Of a DNA stretch of 9,628 nt, positions 1 to 5,573 are shown piece after piece. The position numbers and the translations under genes are program-made. Source of the stretch: Candidatus Omnitrophota bacterium. Its GTDB lineage: Bacteria; Omnitrophota; Gorgyraeia; Gygaellales; Profunditerraquicolaceae. The notes beneath the pieces are model-generated. The model ran no database searches. It was not told the DNA's origin and saw only the letters and a list, made by a program, of their open reading frames with translations. The stretch covers positions 1,700-11,327 of the forward strand of contig JAPLLQ010000101.1 in assembly GCA_026387485.1 (NCBI GenBank). Reading direction: 5' to 3'. Numbering within the stretch: position 1 is the first letter of the stretch; each line of letters opens with the position of its first letter.

Positions 1-82
1 TAACGTAATCTTCCTTGCCTATTTTATAAGCCGGGCCGATACTAATCCCGCCAGCCGCAGCTATGCCTTTAAGTTTAATCAT
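1..82 (-). CDS. ptsI: PTS enzyme I (PEP-protein phosphotransferase), N-terminal fragment, cut by window edge
   Basis: This is the start of enzyme I, the cytoplasmic kinase that takes phosphate from phosphoenolpyruvate and passes it to HPr. Only 27 codons are in the window; the gene continues off the left edge. The translation begins MIKLKGIAAAGGISIGPAYK, which matches the first strand and glycine-rich turn typical of enzyme I (usual form GIAASPGIAIGPA). The ATG at 82-80 overlaps the TGA of the HPr gene as ATGA, a classic arrangement for translational coupling. The HPr neighbour makes the assignment much firmer than the short fragment alone would. The phosphohistidine and PEP-binding domains lie outside the window, so catalytic completeness cannot be judged. 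Confidence 0.85.
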   Translation of the reverse strand, partial: MIKLKGIAAAGGISIGPAYKIGKEDYV

Positions 83-348
83 TTCGTTTCCTCGCTATTA
101 ATAATCTTTTCTAGCTCAACCAAAGCCAACTGCGCATCTTGGCCGTCAGCTTCAATAATAATCGTACTGCCTTTTTCTGCGCCCAGCATAAGTATCCCCA
201 TGATCGACTTACCATTCACTTCTTCTTCATCCCGCCTGACAATGATACGCGAATCAAATTTATTGGCTACCTGGACGAATAAAGCTGCCGGACGGGCATG
301 CAACCCCTGCTTATTCTTAACTATTAATTCTTTCTTTAACACTGCCAT
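79..348 (-). CDS. ptsH: HPr phosphocarrier protein
   Basis: HPr is the small cytoplasmic phosphocarrier that accepts phosphate from enzyme I on a histidine and hands it to EIIA proteins. The 89-residue product has the usual length. The active-site motif GLHARPAA places the catalytic histidine at residue 17. The motif GKSIMGILMLGA places a serine at residue 48, equivalent to Ser46 of Firmicutes HPr, the target of HPr kinase/phosphorylase. A TTG 18 nt upstream is in frame, but the ATG at 348-346 is chosen because GAGGAG lies about 10 nt before it. The gene begins 4 nt after the yvcK stop and its end overlaps the ptsI start. No EIIB or EIIC is in view, so a regulatory rather than sugar-transport role is likely (inference). 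Confidence 0.95.
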   Translation of the reverse strand: MAVLKKELIVKNKQGLHARPAALFVQVANKFDSRIIVRRDEEEVNGKSIMGILMLGAEKGSTIIIEADGQDAQLALVELEKIINSEETK

Positions 349-352
349 TAAA

Positions 353-1594
353 TTATATCTCCTCAATCAAACCTAAAATAATTTCAGCTAATTTTACAGC
401 ATCATGCCTGATTACGCCCTCTTCAATGATACCAAAATCATCTTCAATTACCCGGTATCCCATATTTTCTATCTTCTTCCTATCGTTAATCACAGAAAAT
501 GAATTTTGTCCGGCGTAACGTTTAAGTATTGGCTCGGGTACCTCCGCGGTATTGACAATACAATAATCAATAACTCGAGGATGAGAATGCGAAATCAGGA
601 TCCGGATATGATCCGAAGCGCTAAAACCGTCAGTCTCTCCTGGCTGGGTCATAGCATTACAGACATAGACCTTGGTTGCCTCTGAAGATACCACTGCATC
701 GGTAATCTCCTGTATAAGCAGGTTAGGGATAATGCTGGTGTACAATGAGCCCGGGCCCAAAACAATAACCTGCGATTCTTTTATTGCCCTTATCGCGTCC
801 GGGGTTGCCTGCGGCTTAGCCGGATTAAGATAAACTTTTTTTATCAAACGGTGGGCCTGGGGAATCTTGTTTTCGCCTATAGTAATCGAGCCGTCTTTAT
901 GCTCGGCAACCAAGACCACTTTATCTAACGTTGAGGGTATAACCTGGCCCCTAAGCGCTAAAACCTTGCTTGTCTCTTTAATCGCTTTTTCAAAATCTCC
1001 GGTTAACCTGGTCATTACCGTAATAAAAAGGTTGCCAAAACTATGGCCGGAGAGTTCGGATTTAGTATCGAAACGAAATTGAAACAAATCGCGCATCAAT
1101 ACCGGCGCATCGGCTAAAGCCACAAGGCAGTTACGGATATCTCCCGGAGGAAGTATGTCAAACTCCTGCCTAATCCTGCCTGAAGAACCGCCGTCATCAG
1201 CTACGGTGACGATAGCTGAAATATTGTGGGTATACTGCTTTAAACCCGAAAGTAACATCGATAAACCCGTACCGCCTCCTATAACCACGACCTTCGGGCC
1301 GCGGCTAAGTTGTTTCTTTTGATATAAAAGATCAACTAATTCTGTGCCTCTGGAAGAAGGAACGATCACGGCTAGGAAAGAACGGACCATCCTTTTGACG
1401 CCTAAAATTAAAATAATAATCCCCGAAATTATAATCAGCGAATCTAATATCTGAATACCTAAGAATTCCTCGCTGCGCAGATACCCTGTCCCGAAGATTA
1501 AGAGGAGCACCCCAAAAACGCTTAAACCTATCCAGCGCTTGATGCCCATACCCGGATAAAACCACTTGAAGATACCCCTAACTTTATTTCTCAT
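353..1594 (-). CDS. yvcK: YvcK/CofD-like UDP-sugar-binding regulator with N-terminal membrane anchor
   Basis: The protein belongs to the YvcK (gluconeogenesis factor) branch of the CofD-like family; in Firmicutes YvcK binds UDP-sugars and links carbon metabolism to cell-wall synthesis. The 413-residue product has two parts. Residues 1 to about 98 carry two hydrophobic segments (about 20-38 and 50-66). Residues from about 100 to the end form the family core, with GGGTGL at 106-111, ADDGGSSGR at 132-140, PPGDIRN at 149-155, GPGSLYTS at 280-287 and CNAMTQPGETDG at 312-323. Bacillus YvcK is about 317 residues, so the anchor is an addition. It starts 22 nt after the EIIA stop; the ribosome site is poor (AAAAGG touches the ATG), and M16 is an alternative start that would still keep both hydrophobic segments. 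It lies 4 nt before ptsH, as yvcK lies near crh (an HPr homologue) in Bacillus. Confidence 0.93.
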   Translation of the reverse strand: MRNKVRGIFKWFYPGMGIKRWIGLSVFGVLLLIFGTGYLRSEEFLGIQILDSLIIISGIIILILGVKRMVRSFLAVIVPSSRGTELVDLLYQKKQLSRGPKVVVIGGGTGLSMLLSGLKQYTHNISAIVTVADDGGSSGRIRQEFDILPPGDIRNCLVALADAPVLMRDLFQFRFDTKSELSGHSFGNLFITVMTRLTGDFEKAIKETSKVLALRGQVIPSTLDKVVLVAEHKDGSITIGENKIPQAHRLIKKVYLNPAKPQATPDAIRAIKESQVIVLGPGSLYTSIIPNLLIQEITDAVVSSEATKVYVCNAMTQPGETDGFSASDHIRILISHSHPRVIDYCIVNTAEVPEPILKRYAGQNSFSVINDRKKIENMGYRVIEDDFGIIEEGVIRHDAVKLAEIILGLIEEI

Positions 1595-1616
1595 CCTTTT
1601 GGCTTTTTCAGCTCTT

Positions 1617-2120
1617 TTAGACTTTCTTTTCGTCTTCCTGAGTTATTATTTTAATCACTGCCTTATCTTCGCTGCAACTACGCAGGGCATCACGGAAATA
1701 TTTATCTTTAAGCAGGCGCGAGATACGCGCTAGGGCTTTTAAGTGCGGCCCGGCAGAATCCTGCGGGGCAACCAGAAGAAAAAATATGTATGCCGGTTCT
1801 CCGTCAAGAGAATCAAAATCAACGCCTTTTTCTCCGTCAAGAGAATCAAAATCAACGCCTTTTTTAGATAAACCAAAAGCGGCAATCAGTTTTTCCACAC
1901 AGTCTGATTTTGCATGAGGGATAGCTATGCCCTGGCCGATTGCGGTTGAACCCAAAGCTTCCCGGCTCATTAGCGATTCAATCAGTTTATTACGGCAACG
2001 TTTCTCGATATCTCCTGCTGAGATAAGCGCATCAACTAATTCTTTAATCACATCCTCTTTCTTAGTTGATTTAATATCGGTAACGATTGCCTTTTTGGAC
2101 AAGAAATCCGTAATCTGCAT
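1617..2120 (-). CDS. ptsN: PTS EIIA domain protein (fructose/nitrogen-regulatory type) with internal duplication
   Basis: This is a stand-alone EIIA domain of the fructose/mannitol/Ntr class, which accepts phosphate from HPr and usually acts as a regulator. GIAIPHAKSD places the phosphoacceptor histidine at residue 69, and HLKALARISRLL near 126-137 is the second conserved family segment. Of its 167 residues, 11 come from an exact tandem repeat (KGVDFDSLDGE at 87-97 and again at 98-108); without it the length would be the normal 156. The frame is intact through the repeat. The ATG is preceded by AGGAG at 6 nt spacing. It is the first gene of the EIIA-yvcK-ptsH-ptsI cluster. A stand-alone protein with no EIIB or EIIC nearby favours PtsN over a fructose permease component, but substrate or partner cannot be read from the sequence. 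Confidence 0.92.
   Translation of the reverse strand: MQITDFLSKKAIVTDIKSTKKEDVIKELVDALISAGDIEKRCRNKLIESLMSREALGSTAIGQGIAIPHAKSDCVEKLIAAFGLSKKGVDFDSLDGEKGVDFDSLDGEPAYIFFLLVAPQDSAGPHLKALARISRLLKDKYFRDALRSCSEDKAVIKIITQEDEKKV
1797..1864. repeat. Exact 33-bp tandem direct repeat inside the EIIA gene
   Basis: Two perfect copies of a 33-base unit lie head to tail at 1798-1830 and 1831-1863, with one extra matching base on each side. Because 33 is divisible by three, the frame is kept and 11 residues are added. The copies have no differences even at silent positions, which points to a very recent duplication or to an assembly error. Confidence 0.98.
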
Positions 2121-2180
2121 CTGCTTCTCCTTTCGGGATTATGTCTCTCGCATTAATAGTTAAAAGTTTCTTGCTCGGGG

Positions 2181-2204
2181 CAAAATTTTACCAGTAAAAT
2201 TTTG
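2181..2204 (-). terminator. Perfect AT-rich inverted repeat at the 3' end of tRNA-Gly (possible terminator or processing hairpin)
   Basis: The arms 2181-2191 (caaaattttac) and 2194-2204 (gtaaaattttg) are exact reverse complements separated by two bases. On the minus strand the hairpin begins at the last two bases of the encoded CCA end of tRNA-Gly. The stem is nearly all A-T and the T-run lies inside the 3' arm and is followed by CCCC, so it is not a standard intrinsic terminator. The inverted repeat is certain; its function is a guess. Confidence 0.45.
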
Positions 2205-2278
2205 GAGCGGGAGGCGGGATTCGAACCCGTGACATCAACCTTGGCAAGGTTGCGCTCTACCAACTGAGCTACTCCCGC
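2203..2278 (-). tRNA. tRNA-Gly, anticodon GCC, with encoded CCA
   Basis: The minus strand folds as a full cloverleaf: acceptor GCGGGAG/CTCCCGC, D stem GCTC/GAGC, anticodon stem CAACC/GGTTG around loop TTGCCAA, and T loop TTCGAAT. The anticodon GCC reads GGC and GGU glycine codons, and U73 is the usual glycine discriminator. The mature body is 2206-2278 (73 nt) and CCA follows in the DNA at 2205-2203, unlike the other two tRNA genes here. The outermost T-stem pair is an A-C mismatch; the other four pairs are sound. It lies 82 nt before the EIIA gene and is probably on the same transcript as the other tRNAs. Confidence 0.97.
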
Positions 2279-2290
2279 GCTACCTAGCGC
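2277..2290. repeat. Small perfect inverted repeat across the 5' end of tRNA-Gly
   Basis: The arms gcgcta (2277-2282) and tagcgc (2285-2290) are exact reverse complements around a CC spacer. The repeat includes the first two bases of tRNA-Gly, so in the precursor RNA this hairpin would compete with the top of the acceptor stem near the RNase P cut site. Confidence 0.5.
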
Positions 2291-2322
2291 GCACCGACGC
2301 AATACCTATTAGCATCGGGTGC
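2291..2322 (-). repeat. Stem-loop in the tRNA-Leu/tRNA-Gly spacer
   Basis: The arms gcaccgacgc (2291-2300) and gcatcgggtgc (2312-2322) pair over 10 positions with one bulged base; one pair is a G-U wobble in minus-strand RNA. The hairpin lies in a 111-nt spacer (2279-2389), long for neighbouring tRNA genes. The spacer has no cloverleaf. A 61-codon frame across it also runs through tRNA-Leu and is not credible as a protein. Confidence 0.5.
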
Positions 2323-2389
2323 TGTAAGATCAAAATGGTGAGCACAAGAGGATTTCCCCGCATCCACCAATTTATTCCGCACGCATTAG

Positions 2390-2471
2390 TGCGGACGGAG
2401 GGACTTGAACCCCCATGAGTTGCCCCATATGGTCCTAAGCCATACGCGTCTGCCAGTTCCGCCACGTCCGC
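2390..2471 (-). tRNA. tRNA-Leu, anticodon UAG
   Basis: The minus strand gives acceptor GCGGACG/CGTCCGC, anticodon stem TATGG/CCATA around loop CTTAGGA (anticodon TAG, reading CUN leucine codons), a longer class II variable arm containing GGGGCAACTC, and T loop TTCAAGT. The discriminator is A73, as expected for leucine. The gene is 82 nt long and no CCA is encoded. It follows tRNA-Lys after 14 nt. Confidence 0.96.
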
Positions 2472-2485
2472 GTACTAATATTTAA

Positions 2486-2558
2486 TGAGCCTCCCGAGAC
2501 TCGAACTCGGCACACGCGGCTTAAAAAGCCGCTGCTCTACCAGATGAGCTAGAGGCCC
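2486..2558 (-). tRNA. tRNA-Lys, anticodon UUU
   Basis: The minus strand folds with acceptor GGGCCTC/GAGGCTC (one G-U pair), D stem GCTC/GAGC, anticodon stem GCGGC/GCCGC around loop TTTTTAA, and T arm CCGAG-TTCGAGT-CTCGG. The anticodon TTT reads lysine codons. The discriminator is A and no CCA is encoded. At 73 nt all arms have standard lengths. It is the first tRNA of the cluster and lies about 150 nt after frr. Confidence 0.97.
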
Positions 2559-2562
2559 TCAA

Positions 2563-2656
2563 TTTTCCCTCTATTTCAACTCTGAAAATTGATCCCGAGT
2601 GAAACGAGGGATATGTTTTCCCTCTATCAAATATCAGCAAATTGACCCCGAGTGAA
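2563..2656. repeat. Two imperfect 41-bp direct repeats, 53-bp period, upstream of tRNA-Lys
   Basis: The blocks 2563-2603 and 2616-2656 match at 33 of 41 positions. They share ttttccctctat at the left end and attga(t/c)cccgagtgaa at the right end, with most differences in the middle. Between them gaggga (2606-2611) can pair with tccctc (2619-2624), and caattttc (2560-2567) is the exact reverse complement of gaaaattg (2584-2591). The region 2559-2709 holds no gene, no clear promoter and no classical terminator. Confidence 0.8.
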
Positions 2657-2709
2657 TATAACACCCAAATTCAACCACGAGGGGGAATCTACAAAAAAAT
2701 TACTAGTTA

Positions 2710-3270
2710 CTAAAACTCTATTACTTCTTTTTCTTTATTTTTTAAAAGCTCTTCAACCTTAGCAATATATTTATCCACTAATTTCTGCAATTCGTCAATA
2801 GCCCGAAACTTATCGTCCTCCGAAACAACCTTATCTTTCTCTAGCTTTTCTAGGTGCTCCTTGGCATCGCGCCTGATTGTTCTAAGCGATATCCTGCCTA
2901 CCTCTGCCATTTTATGAATCTCCTTAGCTAATTCCTGACGCCTATCCTTGGATAGTTGGGGAAAAGATAACCTGATCAATTTGCCGTCGTTAGAAGGATT
3001 AATCCCCAAATTAGACTTCAGTATTGCTTTCTCAATCTCAACAATAGCAGACACATCCCAAGGTTGAATAACTAACAAATGCGCATCGGAAGTTGAGATA
3101 GAAGCCAACTGCTTCAACAGGGTGGGAGTTCCGTAATAATCGATATGCAAGCCCTCAACCAACGTAGGACTGGCCCTTCCGGTACGGATTTCGCCAAATT
3201 CCCGGGACACTGATTCAAAAGCCTTTTTTAATTTTTCCTCTGTGCTATGTAGAATTTCTTTGGTAGTCAT
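2710..3270 (-). CDS. frr: Ribosome recycling factor
   Basis: RRF works with EF-G to split the post-termination ribosome so that its subunits can be reused. The 186-residue product has the standard length and is full length. Diagnostic segments are RTGRASPTLVEG near 29-40, the domain II stretch around YYGTPTLLKQLASIS (45-59), IQPWD (68-72), and the C-terminal three-helix bundle with TIRRDAKEHLEKLEKD (131-146), which carries the conserved arginine pair. The ATG at 3270 has AAGGAG 7 nt upstream. It follows pyrH after 48 nt and closes the rpsB-tsf-pyrH-frr order conserved in many bacteria. No strong terminator follows, so read-through into the tRNA cluster is possible. Confidence 0.98.
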   Translation of the reverse strand: MTTKEILHSTEEKLKKAFESVSREFGEIRTGRASPTLVEGLHIDYYGTPTLLKQLASISTSDAHLLVIQPWDVSAIVEIEKAILKSNLGINPSNDGKLIRLSFPQLSKDRRQELAKEIHKMAEVGRISLRTIRRDAKEHLEKLEKDKVVSEDDKFRAIDELQKLVDKYIAKVEELLKNKEKEVIEF

Positions 3271-3318
3271 CTCTAGTCTCCTTAAAATTTTTCCTTATCT
3301 AGCTTCTAGAAAAAGGGA

Positions 3319-4044
3319 TCAAGATACCACCGTACCTATCTTTTCCCCGGTAACAACTCTTTTAATATTTCCTTCTTTATTCAGATTAAACACGACAATC
3401 GGTAGCTTATTATCCATGCACAGGCTCACTGCAGTTGCATCCATAACCTTTAAGCCCTTTTTTAATACCTCTATGTATTTTAAGTGTTCAAATTTCTTAG
3501 CAGCTTTAACCTTTAAGGGATCAGCGGAATAAACACCGTCTACTTGCGTAGCCTTGAGTATAGCATCAGCATTAATCTCCATCGCCCTAAGCGCGGCTGC
3601 GGTATCAGTAGTAAAGTATGGATTCCCGGTTCCGGCGACAAATATCACTACCCTGCCCTTTTCCAAATGCCGGATAGCCCGCCTCCTGATATACGGCTCA
3701 GCAATCCGCTCCATATCTATAGCCGTCATAACCCGGGTAGCTACGCCTGATTTTTCTAATGTATCCTGCAAAGCCAAACCATTTATAACCGTGGCCAGCA
3801 TCCCCATATAATCGGCAACCGACCTATCCATATCTAAACCCCGGGAAGCGGTATTCTCCTGTCCGCGGAAGATATTCCCCGCGCCTAAAACTACCGCCAC
3901 ATCCACTTTCATATCCCGGATCTCTTTTATCTGACGAGAGATAGATACTAAAACTTCCTGGTCTATACCGTGGGATTTCCTGCCTTGAAGGGCTTCACCG
4001 CTTAATTTAAGGACTATTCTCTTATAAACTGAAGGTCTTGACAT
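3319..4044 (-). CDS. pyrH: UMP kinase
   Basis: PyrH is the hexameric bacterial UMP kinase of the amino-acid-kinase fold, making UDP from UMP and ATP for pyrimidine nucleotide and nucleotide-sugar synthesis. The 241-residue protein has the normal length. Visible motifs are KLSGEAL (13-19), GAGNIFRG (54-61), [16 protein letters not shown] (78-93), [13 protein letters not shown] (138-150) and [12 protein letters not shown] (165-176). The ATG shares one base with the tsf stop (TAATG), so pyrH translation is probably coupled to tsf; GGCGAG at the end of tsf is a weak ribosome site. The enzyme also feeds UDP-sugar supply, and so indirectly the LpxB and YvcK ligands, but no direct link is shown here. 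Confidence 0.98.
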   Translation of the reverse strand: MSRPSVYKRIVLKLSGEALQGRKSHGIDQEVLVSISRQIKEIRDMKVDVAVVLGAGNIFRGQENTASRGLDMDRSVADYMGMLATVINGLALQDTLEKSGVATRVMTAIDMERIAEPYIRRRAIRHLEKGRVVIFVAGTGNPYFTTDTAAALRAMEINADAILKATQVDGVYSADPLKVKAAKKFEHLKYIEVLKKGLKVMDATAVSLCMDNKLPIVVFNLNKEGNIKRVVTGEKIGTVVS

Positions 4045-4568
4045 TACTCGCCGATCTTATAGCGTGTAAACCTACGCACAATTATGTTCTCGCCTATCTT
4101 AGCTACAATGCTTCCTAAATAATCTTTAATCGTCAATCCTGGGTCTTTAACAAAAGGCTGTTCCAATAAACAGTGATTCTTGTAAAATTCTTCCTTATTT
4201 TTTTCATGGGCAACTTCCTCTGCCGGCACATCCTCTCTTTTAATATACAAGGGGCTAGCCGCGGCTATCTGCATTGCCAAATCTTTAGCGAACTGGGCAA
4301 AGTCGCTGTTACGGGCCACAAAATCAGATTCGCAATTTATCTCTAGTAAAACTCCGATTTTATTTCCGTGATGGATATACGCCTCAACTCTGCCTTCTTT
4401 AGCAGCCCGGGATTGTTTTTTCGCGGCTATCTCTAAACCCTGTTTACGCAAGAACTCGGCTGCTTTCTTAATATCGCCCTTAGTCTCCTCAAGCGCTTTT
4501 TTACAATTAGCCACACTCGCCGAGGTCATATATCTTAATTCTTTTATGGCTTCTACCGGTATTTTCAT
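4044..4568 (-). CDS. tsf: Elongation factor Ts, short form
   Basis: EF-Ts is the guanine nucleotide exchange factor that recycles EF-Tu. The protein has an N-terminal UBA-like domain (about 1-45, with the conserved NCKKAL segment at 21-26) and one core domain with CESDFVARN (79-87), a slight variant of the usual [18 protein letters not shown] (134-142) and the C-terminal [13 protein letters not shown] (158-170) are also family segments. At 174 residues it is much shorter than the E. coli protein (283) and closer to the compact Thermus type (about 196), so the second core subdomain and coiled coil are missing. The frame is intact from start to stop, so this is a short family form rather than a truncation. 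It begins 6 nt after rpsB. Confidence 0.97.
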   Translation of the reverse strand: MKIPVEAIKELRYMTSASVANCKKALEETKGDIKKAAEFLRKQGLEIAAKKQSRAAKEGRVEAYIHHGNKIGVLLEINCESDFVARNSDFAQFAKDLAMQIAAASPLYIKREDVPAEEVAHEKNKEEFYKNHCLLEQPFVKDPGLTIKDYLGSIVAKIGENIIVRRFTRYKIGE

Positions 4569-4574
4569 TTTATT

Positions 4575-5474
4575 CTAGGCCTTCTTTCTCAAGTTCGCTT
4601 TTCCCTCTGGGGCAGGTTTAATATGAGCCTTCTTTAAAGATTTACCCTCTATGTCAAGCGGTTGTTCAGTTTCAACCATCTCTTCAATTTCTTTGATTTT
4701 CATCTCTTCTTCAGGAAGCAATACCGGCTCCTCTTCCTTGCTCTCTTCTGTTTCCTTAATCTTAACGCCATCTTGGGCAAGATAGGAAAGGAATTTTTTT
4801 CTGCCCTCTATTATCGTATCCGTAATCACATTGGCTATAAGCCGGATAGACTTGGTAGCGTCGTCATTTCCGGGGATAGGATAATCCACTAGTTCGGGGT
4901 TAGAATTAGTATCAATCAGGCCAATGATAGGTATCCCTAACCTGCGGGCCTCTTTTACCGCGGTATCTTCTTTAGTAGTGTCTACGACAAAAACCGCCTT
5001 GGGCATCCGTTCCATAGGGACTATACCGGCGAAATTTTTATTAAGCTTATCCAATTCTTTCTCTAAGCCGGCTACCTCTTTCTTGGTCAGCTTGGCAAAG
5101 GTACCATCCACGCGCATCTTCTCTATTTCTTTTAGACGATTAATGCTCTTTTTTATAGTAGAAAAATTGGTTAATAACCCGCCTGGCCAGCGATTAGTGA
5201 CATAATACATCCCTGAGCGGATTGCTTCCTGCAGCATAACCTCCTGGGCCTGCTTTTTTGTCCCGACAAAAAGCACAAAATCGCCTTTTGAAGTAATATC
5301 CATAAGAAAATCCCGGGCCTTGTTTATACACTCCTCGGTCTTCTCTAAGTCAATAATGTAGATACCGCTGCGCGAACCAAAGATAAACTTTTTCATCTTG
5401 GGGTTCCAACGTTTAGTCTGGTGCCCAAAATGCACCCCTGCTTCCAATAGTTTCTTGATCAATTCTGATGGCAC
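4575..5474 (-). CDS. rpsB: Ribosomal protein S2 with charged C-terminal tail
   Basis: S2 is a small-subunit ribosomal protein that binds late in 30S assembly. The body shows [19 protein letters not shown] (9-27), GTKKQAQ (71-77), RWPGGLLTN (95-103), DTNSNP (188-193) and PGNDDA (201-206). Residues from about 235 to 299 form a low-complexity Glu/Lys-rich tail beyond the conserved fold. The start is GTG at 5474-5472, supported by GGGAGAG about 8 nt upstream and by agreement with the family N-terminus; there is no better ATG. It heads the rpsB-tsf-pyrH-frr operon and has its own promoter directly after the msbA stop codon. Confidence 0.98.
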   Translation of the reverse strand: MPSELIKKLLEAGVHFGHQTKRWNPKMKKFIFGSRSGIYIIDLEKTEECINKARDFLMDITSKGDFVLFVGTKKQAQEVMLQEAIRSGMYYVTNRWPGGLLTNFSTIKKSINRLKEIEKMRVDGTFAKLTKKEVAGLEKELDKLNKNFAGIVPMERMPKAVFVVDTTKEDTAVKEARRLGIPIIGLIDTNSNPELVDYPIPGNDDATKSIRLIANVITDTIIEGRKKFLSYLAQDGVKIKETEESKEEEPVLLPEEEMKIKEIEEMVETEQPLDIEGKSLKKAHIKPAPEGKANLRKKA

Positions 5475-5514
5475 TTTTTACTCTCCCTTTTTATTGGTTG
5501 ATATTTTTAGCGCG

Positions 5515-5538
5515 TTAAACCGTTTATAAACAGTTTAA
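5515..5538 (-). promoter_or_regulatory. Stem-loop at the predicted 5' end of the rpsB mRNA
   Basis: The arms ttaaaccgttta and taaacagtttaa form a 24-nt inverted repeat. Its one imperfect position is a G-U wobble in minus-strand RNA but would be a C-A mismatch in plus-strand RNA, which favours an RNA structure in the rpsB transcript over a DNA operator. It starts within a few bases of the predicted transcription start. It could stabilise the mRNA end or serve in S2 feedback control; neither is shown. Confidence 0.55.
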
Positions 5539-5545
5539 TTCTATT

Positions 5546-5573
5546 ATTATATCTATTTATTGAGGTTTTGCAA
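5546..5573 (-). promoter_or_regulatory. Sigma-70-type promoter for the rpsB operon
   Basis: On the minus strand TTGCAA (5573-5568) and a perfect TATAAT (5551-5546) are separated by 16 bases. The -35 box directly abuts the TAG stop of the msbA-like gene. The predicted start at about 5541-5539 gives a leader of about 65 nt. Confidence 0.75.

Noticed and set aside
349..366. Upstream TTG start for HPr
   Set aside because: The TTG is part of the segment holding the GAGGAG ribosome site for the ATG at 348, and it would add residues before the normal HPr start.
2121..2202. Promoter for the EIIA-yvcK-ptsH-ptsI operon
   Set aside because: A CATAAT box lies before the ribosome site but no -35 box is found at proper spacing; TTGCCC with TATTAA has a 19-base spacer. 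Neither is good enough to call.
2280..2465. 61-codon frame on the minus strand
   Set aside because: It runs through tRNA-Leu and its start region is tRNA sequence; no family resemblance was seen.
2563..2656. CRISPR array
   Set aside because: There are only two imperfect copies, with a short 12-base gap, no cas genes and no further repeats.
2690..2709. Intrinsic terminator after frr
   Set aside because: There is a T-run on the minus strand but the sequence before it forms only an ACTAGT palindrome, with no stable GC-rich stem.
4044..4568. tsf as a truncated pseudogene
   Set aside because: The frame is intact, the C-terminal family motif is present and the stop overlaps the pyrH start, so it is a complete short form.
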